From positions 1 to 13,825 of the forward strand of contig JAZNPP010000057.1 of NCBI GenBank assembly GCA_045589695.1: a DNA stretch of 13,825 bases. The letters are read 5' to 3'. Below the pieces are notes generated by a model. That model did not search any database. It was not told the DNA's origin and saw nothing but the letters and a program-made list of their open reading frames with translations. Position numbers and translations under genes: made by a program. This stretch comes from HGM04593 sp045589695. GTDB taxonomy: Bacteria > Bacteroidota > Bacteroidia > Bacteroidales > Bacteroidaceae. Below, in pieces: positions 6,677-12,178 of the stretch. Each line of letters begins with the position of its first letter. The first letter of the stretch is position 1.

Positions 6677-7420
6677 TTGAAGGTAAGTAAGATTCTGGTT
6701 TCACAACCAAAACCAGCTACAGGAAAGTCTCCATATTTTGATACGGCGGAGAAGCATAAGGTACAGATAGACTTCTGTTCCTTTATAAAAGTTGAGGGTG
6801 TTACATCAAAGGAGTTCAGACAGCAGAAGGTTTCAATCTTAGACCACACTGCAATAGTATTTCTTTCACGTCACGCGATCGATCACTTCTTTACACTCTG
6901 CAAAGAGCTGAGAGTGACCATTCCCGATGACATGAAATACTTTTGCCTCTCCGAGACCATCTCACTCTACATCCAAAAGTATGTCCAGTACCGCAAGCGC
7001 AAAGTATTCTTCGGCAACGGACACATTCAGGACCTTGAGCCTCTTTTCGCCAAGCACAAGACCGAAAAGTTCTTTGTGCCCACGTCAAACGTACATAATG
7101 CCGAGATAAACGCTCTGCTCGACAAATACGAGATTACGCACTCGCAGGCCGAGATGTACCGCACGGTAAGCACAGAGATTGACGCTGAATATATCAAGTC
7201 CTACGACATGCTTATATTCTTCAGCCCGCACGGTATCGACTCGCTGAAGAAAAACGTGCCCGACTACGTTCAGGGCGAGCAGCTGATCGCATGCTTCGGC
7301 AACGTGACAGCGAAATGCATTAAGGAAAACGGTTTGAGGCTCGACCTTGAAGCGCCGTCCGAAACAGCGACGAACATGCCGGCAGCTTTGGACGCATTCC
7401 TGACAACAAACAACAAGTAA
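6677..7420 (+). CDS. hemD: uroporphyrinogen-III synthase, TTG start
   Basis: HemD cyclises hydroxymethylbilane with inversion of ring D to give uroporphyrinogen III, the branch point to haem, sirohaem and cobalamin. The 247-residue length and two-lobed layout fit the family. Family-like motifs include FLSRHAIDHF (62-71) and FFSPHGIDSL (181-190), matching the SP/SxxxxxxF-type elements that line the cleft. HemD sequences diverge strongly, so the call also rests on the DUF4271-hemD-rnpA context usual in Bacteroidales. The start is a TTG at 6677, four bases after the previous stop. An in-frame TAA at 6656 rules out any further upstream start, and MKVSKILVSQPKP is the family-typical N-terminus. 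No other haem genes are in the window. Confidence 0.88.
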   Translation: MKVSKILVSQPKPATGKSPYFDTAEKHKVQIDFCSFIKVEGVTSKEFRQQKVSILDHTAIVFLSRHAIDHFFTLCKELRVTIPDDMKYFCLSETISLYIQKYVQYRKRKVFFGNGHIQDLEPLFAKHKTEKFFVPTSNVHNAEINALLDKYEITHSQAEMYRTVSTEIDAEYIKSYDMLIFFSPHGIDSLKKNVPDYVQGEQLIACFGNVTAKCIKENGLRLDLEAPSETATNMPAALDAFLTTNNK

Positions 7421-7429
7421 CATAAAGAG

Positions 7430-7459
7430 AGGGGCACTAAAAGAGCAGCCCCTTTTTTT
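7430..7459 (+). terminator. terminator-like hairpin after hemD
   Basis: AGGGGC (7430-7435) pairs with GCCCCT (7448-7453) across a 12-nt loop, followed directly by a T-run (7453-7459). The stem is short but GC-rich and sits 9 bp after the hemD stop. It probably ends the typA-hemD transcript, at least partly. No convincing TAnnTTTG box lies between it and rnpA, so rnpA may be read through or use an atypical promoter. Confidence 0.75.
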
Positions 7460-7491
7460 AGCAGTAACACAATCCTATCACAGTTACCGAA

Positions 7492-7905
7492 ATGGAACAG
7501 CCCACTCCACGAAACACATTCCCCCTGAAAGAGCATCTCAAGAGCAAGAAAGTTGTCGAGAAGCTATACGCCGAGGGTACATCGGTAACATCGTTCCCCT
7601 TGCGTGCCGTGTTCATAGAGCAGGCCGAAGGTGAGCAGGAGCCTACAGCCGCGATACTCATAAGCGTAGCCAAACGACGCTTCCGCCACGCCGTAGACCG
7701 CAACCTGCTGAAAAGACGCATGCGTGAAGCCTACCGTACCGGGAAGCACGGCTTTGTGGAGGCCCTTGAGAAGAGCGGCAAGAAGGTTGCGGTGGCAATA
7801 ATGTATATCGACACCAAGCCAAGCGGCACAGCCTTCCTGAAACGGAAAATGGAAAAGCTTCTGAACAACATACTCTCAAAAGCCGAGGCCGTATGCGAAA
7901 AATAA
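7492..7905 (+). CDS. rnpA: ribonuclease P protein component
   Basis: RnpA is the protein subunit of RNase P, which removes 5' leaders from tRNA precursors together with the rnpB RNA. The 137-residue protein carries the RNR signature: KRRFRHAVDRNLLKRRMREA at 61-80. A basic C-terminal half and an N-terminal substrate-binding part (residues 10-45) fit the family. It runs into yidD with a 13-bp overlap, the usual rnpA-yidD arrangement. It lies 71 bp after hemD with a terminator-like hairpin between them. Confidence 0.95.
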   Translation: MEQPTPRNTFPLKEHLKSKKVVEKLYAEGTSVTSFPLRAVFIEQAEGEQEPTAAILISVAKRRFRHAVDRNLLKRRMREAYRTGKHGFVEALEKSGKKVAVAIMYIDTKPSGTAFLKRKMEKLLNNILSKAEAVCEK

Positions 7906-8114
7906 TCGTAGATATACTTGTGCTGCCGATAAAGTTCTACCAGCATGTCATCTCTCCGATGACGCCGCCATCGTGCCGTTTCACCCCCACCTGTTCACAA
8001 TACGCAATAGAGGCGCTACGCAAACATGGACCCATAAAAGGGCTGTACCTTGCCGTAAGACGTATTCTCCGCTGTCACCCGTGGGGAGGGTCGGGATATG
8101 ACCCTGTTCCATGA
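7893..8114 (+). CDS. yidD: membrane protein insertion efficiency factor YidD
   Basis: YidD is a small, membrane-associated protein that improves insertion of inner-membrane proteins by the YidC/Sec machinery. The 73-residue sequence has the hallmark CRFTPTCSQYAIEALRKHG (about 28-46) and the C-terminal RCHPWGGSGYDPVP. The N-terminal helix (FYQHVISPMTPPSCRF) is also typical. It overlaps the 3' end of rnpA by 13 bp, suggesting coupling. Confidence 0.96.
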   Translation: MRKIIVDILVLPIKFYQHVISPMTPPSCRFTPTCSQYAIEALRKHGPIKGLYLAVRRILRCHPWGGSGYDPVP

Positions 8115-8130
8115 CAAGTTCCGCAAACCT

Positions 8131-8754
8131 ATGGAATTTACAGACATCCACACCCACATGCTGCCCGCTGAGGGAAAACCCGCAATTTACAGTTGCGGCA
8201 CGGAGCATATTGCAGGAATAAAAGTGTCTGCAGGGATACACCCGTGGAATGTTTCCGATAACTGGAAAGAGAAGTTCAAGAGAGTCGAGGATATTGCACG
8301 GAAAGAGAATTGCGCAGCTATCGGAGAGTGCGGCATCGACAAATTGAAAGGCGGCGGCGCAGAGATACAGAAAGAGGCGTTCCGCGCCCACGCCATGCTT
8401 GCCGAAGAGAGAAGAAAGCCCCTTATAATACATTGCGTGAAGAGCTGCGACGCCATTATAGCCATGCATAAGGAGATACTCCCCGAGCAGGCATGGATAA
8501 TACACGGCTTCAGAGGCAAGCCCCAACAGGCTATGCAACTGATAAAAGCAGGGTTTTACATCTCCTTCGGCGAACATTTCAATGCCGAAAGCGTAAGGAG
8601 AGTGCCGCTCGGGAGAATTCTCATAGAGAGCGACGAGAGCCGGCTGCCTATAGAAGAGATATACAGCCTTGCGGCGGAGGCTAAAGGGTTGGGAAAGCAC
8701 GAACTTGCCGAGGCTGTAATGAAGAACGCAATAAACTGCGGAATTCAGCTTTAA
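8131..8754 (+). CDS. TatD family metal-dependent hydrolase (DNase-like)
   Basis: TatD enzymes are metal-dependent TIM-barrel hydrolases; characterised members act as 3'-5' exonucleases or D-aminoacyl-tRNA deacylases. The likely metal ligands are visible: HTH at 7-9, Glu66 in GECGID, His101 in LIIHCVK, His125 in IIHGFRGK and Asp168 in IESDESR. At 207 residues it is shorter than the ~260-residue E. coli protein. The frame also has an ATG at 8098, overlapping yidD by 17 bp. I prefer 8131 because it starts with MEFTDIHTH, as usual for the family, and leaves a 16-bp gap. It is the last gene of the rnpA cluster. Substrate is not predictable. Confidence 0.9.
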   Translation: MEFTDIHTHMLPAEGKPAIYSCGTEHIAGIKVSAGIHPWNVSDNWKEKFKRVEDIARKENCAAIGECGIDKLKGGGAEIQKEAFRAHAMLAEERRKPLIIHCVKSCDAIIAMHKEILPEQAWIIHGFRGKPQQAMQLIKAGFYISFGEHFNAESVRRVPLGRILIESDESRLPIEEIYSLAAEAKGLGKHELAEAVMKNAINCGIQL

Positions 8755-8769
8755 CAAGCAATTTCACGC

Positions 8770-8807
8770 AAAAAAAGCCGTTAATATAATTGTTATGGCT
8801 GTTTTTT
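8770..8807 (+). terminator. weak intrinsic terminator after the TatD gene
   Basis: AGCCGT (8776-8781) pairs with ATGGCT (8795-8800) with one G-U pair. An A-run precedes it and a T-run follows at 8802-8807. The stem is short, but its position directly after the TatD gene and before a new promoter fits a transcript end. Confidence 0.55.
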
Positions 8808-8827
8808 AAGAGGAAACTTTAAAATTT

Positions 8828-8871
8828 ACTGCACTTGCAGTGAGAATATTGAAGTAAACTTCATATTTTTG
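8828..8871 (+). promoter_or_regulatory. promoter of the amino-sugar gene pair with two dyads
   Basis: TATTTTTG at 8864-8871 matches TAnnTTTG. It ends only 5 nt before the start codon at 8877, so the predicted transcript starts at or next to the AUG (leaderless). Two inverted repeats lie upstream: ACTGCA/TGCAGT at 8828-8841 and GAAGT/ACTTC at 8851-8862, candidate operator sites. The first contains GCACTTGC, also present in the dyad at the typA promoter. No consensus TTG was found 19-21 nt upstream of the -7 box. Confidence 0.6.
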
Positions 8872-8876
8872 CATTA

Positions 8877-9263
8877 ATGGACAAGCTGAAGACACATACC
8901 GACAAGCGCGGCAGCCTGACTCTTGCAGAGACGGGCGCAGAGATACCGTTCTCAATAACACGCGCCTACTGGATATACGACGTTCCTGCCGGAGAAGAAC
9001 GAGGGAAACATGCCAACAAGATATCCTACCAATACCTTATTGCCGTAAACGGCAGTGTGGACATTTGCCTTGAGGACAAGAACGGCCGAAGGACATACCG
9101 CCTCGACTCCAAAGACAAAGGGCTGCTGGTGCCCCCATTGACATGGAACGAACTCAGCAATTTCTCCGAGGATGCCGTACTGCTTGTACTTGCGTCGCAC
9201 AGCTACGACCCAAGCACATACATCGATTCGTACGACGAGTTCAAGGAGTACATAAAGAGATAA
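8877..9263 (+). CDS. WxcM/FdtA-like cupin (dTDP-sugar 3,4-ketoisomerase family)
   Basis: FdtA/QdtA enzymes convert dTDP-4-keto-6-deoxyglucose to its 3-keto isomer, a step toward dTDP-Fuc3N or dTDP-Qui3N for surface glycans. This 128-residue single-domain cupin has the family pattern: RGSLTLAE near 11-18, the YDVPAGEERGKHANK strand (34-48), DKGLLVPPLTW (80-90) and LLVLASHSYDPSTYIDSYDEF (102-122). The catalytic pair normally read as HAH appears as HAN, so His45 is kept and the second His is Asn47. That may reduce or change activity, or may mark a subfamily. The partner aminotransferase starts 9 bp downstream, the usual FdtA-FdtB order. The start is probably leaderless. Confidence 0.85.
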   Translation: MDKLKTHTDKRGSLTLAETGAEIPFSITRAYWIYDVPAGEERGKHANKISYQYLIAVNGSVDICLEDKNGRRTYRLDSKDKGLLVPPLTWNELSNFSEDAVLLVLASHSYDPSTYIDSYDEFKEYIKR

Positions 9264-9272
9264 TACCGTCAC

Positions 9273-10376
9273 ATGATAAAATACTGCGACCTTAAAGATA
9301 TCACGAAAAGATTCGAGCCACAACTTTCCGAAGCGGTAGGCAGGGTTGTCGGCTCCGGGTGGTATATCAAAGGCATAGAGGTCGAGAAATTCGAACAGGA
9401 GTTCGCAGGCTACTGCGGATGTCGTCATTGCATAGGCACAGGCAATGGCCTGGACGCCCTCACCATAATACTGCTCGCATACAGGGAGCTGGGAGTGATG
9501 CAGGAGAAAGATGAGGTCATCGTCCCCGCCAACACATATATAGCCTCGATATTGTCGATAATGGCAGCCGGACTTGTTCCTGTATTATGCGAACCTTCAT
9601 GGGAAAGCTGCAACATTGACCCCGCAAAGATTGAACAGCTCATCGGCCCCAAGACAAAGGCCATTATGGCTGTACACCTTTACGGCCGTTGCGCAGACAT
9701 TGCCGGAATAAAAAAGATTGCGCTGAAACACGGCTTGAAGATAATCGAGGACAGCGCTCAGGCCCACGGGGCATCCATAGAGGGCGTACGCACAGGCAAC
9801 CTGGGCGACGCAGCCGGCTTCAGTTTCTACCCGGGGAAGAATTTGGGTGCATTGGGTGACGGGGGTGCCGTAACCACCAATGACAGCAGGCTTGCCGAGG
9901 CGGTACGTGCCATAGCGAACTATGGCTCGCAGAAGAAGTACGTGAACAGATACAAAGGCGTGAACAGCCGCCTCGACGAGATACAGGCCGCCGTTCTTTC
10001 GGTCAAGCTGAAGAAGCTCGACGAGGACAACGACAAACGCCGCAGCATTGCCGAGAGATATATGAGCGGGATAAGCAACAGGCTTATAGAATTACCGGCA
10101 GCCGCGAAAGGCAAAGAACATGTATATCACGTTTTCGCCGTGTTCTGTAAAGAGAGAGAGAGACTGCAGAGGTACCTTCTCGAAAACGGTGTCGAGACCA
10201 TTATACACTACCCCGTTCCGCCTCACAAACAGGGGGCTTTCAAAGAATACAACGGGCTATCGCTCCCCATAACAGAGCGAATCCACGCCGAAGAACTGAG
10301 CCTTCCGTGCCACCCGGCAATGAGCGACGAAGAGGTTGAAGCCGTAATAAAGGCGGTGAACGGGTTTAATGTTTAA
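9273..10376 (+). CDS. DegT/DnrJ/EryC1/StrS aminotransferase (FdtB/QdtB-like)
   Basis: This is a PLP-dependent sugar aminotransferase. With an FdtA-type partner it would aminate the 3-keto group of a dTDP-6-deoxyhexose, yielding Fuc3N or Qui3N precursors for O-antigen or other surface glycan. The 367-residue length is usual. Visible motifs are the cofactor loop GTGNGLDAL (56-64), the EDSAQAHGA region with Asp160 and Gln163, the FSFYPGKNLGALGDGG signature with the Schiff-base Lys189, and SRLDEIQAA (232-240). The gene lies 9 bp after the ketoisomerase. No acetyltransferase (FdtC/QdtC) or glycosyltransferase follows. The last codons and stop (FNV-stop) lie inside a TTTAATG/TTTAACG heptamer array, so repeat expansion may have altered the C-terminus. 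Confidence 0.93.
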   Translation: MIKYCDLKDITKRFEPQLSEAVGRVVGSGWYIKGIEVEKFEQEFAGYCGCRHCIGTGNGLDALTIILLAYRELGVMQEKDEVIVPANTYIASILSIMAAGLVPVLCEPSWESCNIDPAKIEQLIGPKTKAIMAVHLYGRCADIAGIKKIALKHGLKIIEDSAQAHGASIEGVRTGNLGDAAGFSFYPGKNLGALGDGGAVTTNDSRLAEAVRAIANYGSQKKYVNRYKGVNSRLDEIQAAVLSVKLKKLDEDNDKRRSIAERYMSGISNRLIELPAAAKGKEHVYHVFAVFCKERERLQRYLLENGVETIIHYPVPPHKQGAFKEYNGLSLPITERIHAEELSLPCHPAMSDEEVEAVIKAVNGFNV

Positions 10377-10402
10377 CGTTTAACGATTAACGATTAACGA
10401 GG
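10365..10402. repeat. TTTAACG/ATTAACG heptamer array
   Basis: Five exact 7-bp words run from 10365 to 10399 (TTTAATG, TTTAACG, TTTAACG, ATTAACG, ATTAACG), followed by AGG and the first 98-bp copy. The array begins inside the aminotransferase coding sequence and contains its stop codon (10374-10376). It is the counterpart of the heptamers flanking the inverted copy at 191-288. Confidence 0.85.
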
Positions 10403-10500
10403 AAAGCGAAGCTTCGGCGGCGTGAGCAGCATCTCGTCAAGCGCAGCATCGCTGAAAGTGATGCCGCTTGGGTTGCGATTGCGAATGCCGCCAACAGATT
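10403..10500 (+). repeat. 98-bp dispersed repeat, tandem copy 1 (locus B)
   Basis: This copy is identical over 98 bp to the next (10501-10598) and to the reverse complement of 191-288. The hairpin at 10439-10469 has arms AAGCG/CGCTT and GCATCGCT/AGTGATGC, a CA bulge and a GAA loop. The G-U pair makes it more stable as RNA from this strand than from the other. The unit also begins with the palindrome CGAAGCTTCG. Its length is 14 times 7, so the 7-bp phase of the flanking heptamers is maintained across it. Confidence 0.95.
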
Positions 10501-10598
10501 AAAGCGAAGCTTCGGCGGCGTGAGCAGCATCTCGTCAAGCGCAGCATCGCTGAAAGTGATGCCGCTTGGGTTGCGATTGCGAATGCCGCCAACAGATT
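10501..10598 (+). repeat. 98-bp dispersed repeat, tandem copy 2 (locus B)
   Basis: This is a perfect head-to-tail duplicate of 10403-10500 with no spacer, including the same hairpin (10537-10567). The lack of any mismatch implies a recent duplication or ongoing gene conversion. With flanks it shares 120 identical bp with the inverted locus A copy. Confidence 0.95.
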
Positions 10599-10634
10599 AA
10601 CGGGTAACGATTAACGAGGAACGATTAACGAGGC
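10599..10634. repeat. heptamer array after the 98-bp tandem
   Basis: The words GGTAACG, ATTAACG, AGGAACG and ATTAACG follow the second 98-bp copy, mirroring the heptamers at 159-194. The remaining sequence to the TPR gene promoter (10635-10742) holds no gene; a lone TGTAACG word near 10661 may be a degraded unit. Confidence 0.8.
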
Positions 10635-10742
10635 GCACGAACGTCGTCAGCATTTTAACATGTAACGATTGACAGGGATGGTCTGCGTTGATAAAATTAG
10701 TAAAAAAAAACGCTATAATTTTTCAGCTAACAAGAATTTGAT

Positions 10743-10750
10743 TACTTTTG
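10743..10750 (+). promoter_or_regulatory. promoter -7 box of the TPR gene
   Basis: TACTTTTG matches TAnnTTTG, 39 nt before the ATG at 10790. The -33 position is T-rich (TTTC around 10721-10724) without a perfect TTTG. The predicted leader is about 33 nt and A-rich before the start codon. Confidence 0.6.
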
Positions 10751-10789
10751 CATTTCAGAAATTGGCAAATAATAAAACCACATATAACT

Positions 10790-11452
10790 ATGAGCAAAAA
10801 ACAGACAGAGAGTACAATTCTCGCAGACGAGGTGCTTGGCAAGTCAGAGGCATTCGTCATTAAATACAAGAACGCCTTTTTAGGCACAATTCTGGCTATT
10901 GTAGCAATAGTTGTCGGCTATCTCGCATACAGCCACTACATAGCAGAGCCAAAGGAAGCGGCAGCAAACAACGCCATTTTCAAGGCTGAACAGTATTTCA
11001 TCAACGGCGACTTTGAGACAGCCCTCAACGGTGACGGCATCAACGCAGGCTTTCTTCAGGTTATCGAAGAGAACGGCGGCACGGATGCCGCAAACTTGGC
11101 ATACGCTTACGCAGGTATCTGCCAGGCGCAGCTCGGCAACTTAGACGAGGCTATAGAGAACCTTGAGGAGTATGACGGCGACGACAAGATTGTCGCTCCT
11201 ATGGTAAAATACGCTCTCGGCAACTGCTACGCTCAGAAGGAGAACCTTGACAAAGCTATCAAGCTCGTTCTTGAGGCTGCCGAGGACGCAGAGAACATCA
11301 CAGTAACTCCTAAGTGCCTTTTCGACGCTGCCGCAATGTACGAGAAGCAGGGCAAGAACGACAAGGCTATAGAGCTTTACAAAAGAATAAAGACTGAATA
11401 TCCTCAGTCACCCGAGGCTTCAGGCATTGACCGTTTCATCAATGCGAAGTAA
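10790..11452 (+). CDS. membrane-anchored tetratricopeptide repeat protein
   Basis: The 220-residue protein has a short cytoplasmic N-terminus, one transmembrane helix (about 28-48) and a long extracytoplasmic TPR region. TPR-like helix pairs are visible around NAIFKAEQYFINGDFETAL (61-79), AYAGICQAQLGNLDEAIENL (106-125), YALGNCYAQKENLDKAI (141-157) and AMYEKQGKNDKAIELYKRI (182-200). The layout resembles YfgM-type periplasmic TPR proteins that assist folding or envelope assembly, but the specific role is unknown. The frame extends to an ATG at 10748; that start would lie at or before the predicted transcription start, so I chose 10790 (MSKKQTESTILADEV), preceded by A-rich sequence. A TPR gene next to ribH is common in Bacteroidales. 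Confidence 0.88.
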   Translation: MSKKQTESTILADEVLGKSEAFVIKYKNAFLGTILAIVAIVVGYLAYSHYIAEPKEAAANNAIFKAEQYFINGDFETALNGDGINAGFLQVIEENGGTDAANLAYAYAGICQAQLGNLDEAIENLEEYDGDDKIVAPMVKYALGNCYAQKENLDKAIKLVLEAAEDAENITVTPKCLFDAAAMYEKQGKNDKAIELYKRIKTEYPQSPEASGIDRFINAK

Positions 11453-11469
11453 TTATAATTGAAGAACAG

Positions 11470-11510
11470 AATCGAGGCCGGCCGGAGAATTTTGGCCGGC
11501 CTCGATTTTT
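11470..11510 (+). terminator. strong intrinsic terminator between the TPR gene and ribH
   Basis: A perfect 14-bp GC-rich stem (11470-11483 with 11494-11507) closes a 10-nt loop and is followed by a T-run to 11510. It lies 17 bp after the TPR gene stop and only 11 bp before the ribH ATG. Confidence 0.93.
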
Positions 11511-11517
11511 AATATTG
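11510..11517 (+). promoter_or_regulatory. possible ribH -7 box overlapping the terminator
   Basis: TAATATTG differs at one position from TAnnTTTG and ends 4 nt before the ribH ATG. If real, ribH mRNA would be leaderless. A TTTG lies at 11491-11494 but with a spacer of 15 nt, shorter than usual. This is the only promoter candidate between the terminator and ribH. Confidence 0.3.
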
Positions 11518-11521
11518 ACAT

Positions 11522-12031
11522 ATGGCTACAGAACTCAAAAACCTTTCAAGCTACGACCCCACAGCGGTACCGAACGGCAAAGGCCGTAAGATAGGCATAG
11601 TATACGCCGAGTGGAACGAGAAGATAACACACGCTTTACGTGACGGAGCTATAAAGACCCTCATCGACAACGGCGTCGAGGAGAGCGGCATTACCGTCGC
11701 AAGCGTACCGGGCAGTTTCGAACTGATATTCGGAGCCTCGCAGATGGTGAAAAGCGGTTGCTACGACGCTGTAATCGCCATTGGCTGCGTGATACGCGGC
11801 GACACTCCGCACTTCGATTATATATGCGAAGGCGTGACAGCGGGGCTTTCGAAGCTCAATGTCGAATATAACGTTCCCGTAATATTCGGCCTTATAACGA
11901 CCAACAACCTGCAGCAGGCCGAAGAGCGCAGCGGCGGCCGCTTAGGCAACAAAGGCGATGAATGCGCCGTAACAGCATTACATATGATGTCACAGCGTTT
12001 CGACAACACGAGCGGCAACGAGTCACGTTAA
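11522..12031 (+). CDS. ribH: 6,7-dimethyl-8-ribityllumazine synthase
   Basis: RibH condenses 5-amino-6-ribitylamino-uracil with 3,4-dihydroxy-2-butanone 4-phosphate to form lumazine, the penultimate step of riboflavin synthesis; members assemble as pentamers or icosahedral 60-mers. Active-site features are clear: Trp31 in the substrate stacking position (YAEWNEKI), PGSFEL (63-68), GCVIRGDTPHFDYIC (88-102) with catalytic His97, and QAEERSGGRLGNKGDE (132-147). The 169-residue length is slightly long. The last nine residues (DNTSGNESR) are encoded by the first half of a 31-bp direct repeat duplicated 78 bp downstream, so the tail may be acquired sequence. No FMN riboswitch precedes it; a strong terminator does. 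Confidence 0.97.
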   Translation: MATELKNLSSYDPTAVPNGKGRKIGIVYAEWNEKITHALRDGAIKTLIDNGVEESGITVASVPGSFELIFGASQMVKSGCYDAVIAIGCVIRGDTPHFDYICEGVTAGLSKLNVEYNVPVIFGLITTNNLQQAEERSGGRLGNKGDECAVTALHMMSQRFDNTSGNESR

Positions 12032-12108
12032 GTGAGGGTTGCGAAAAGCGAGTATTGTCAATGCAAATCACAACACATCGACAACACGAGCAGCAACGAG
12101 TCACGTTA
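12000..12108 (+). repeat. 31-bp direct repeat spanning the ribH 3' end
   Basis: Positions 12000-12030 and 12078-12108 match at 30 of 31 bases (G at 12014 against A at 12092). The offset is 78 bp, a multiple of three, so both copies read in the same frame: DNTSGNESR-stop in ribH and DNTSSNESR-stop in the untranslated copy. Weaker similarity (11 of 15) continues just upstream of both. Positions 12032-12077 between the copies show no gene. Confidence 0.9.
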
Positions 12109-12178
12109 GGCCGTCGAAGTTTCCTGTGAGAGCCGTAGGAGCAGACCGATGTATCTGCCCAATAAAAAACAGCAAAAA

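Noticed and set aside
10403..10598. CRISPR-like array
   Set aside because: The 98-bp copies are directly adjacent with no spacers, the unit is far too long, and no cas gene is present.
10669..10863. 64-codon frame starting before the TPR gene
   Set aside because: It overlaps the TPR promoter and the 5' end of the TPR gene in another frame; the TPR frame has clear domain evidence.
11453..11521. FMN riboswitch before ribH
   Set aside because: The gap holds only a simple 14-bp terminator hairpin; the multi-branched RFN element of more than 100 nt cannot fit.
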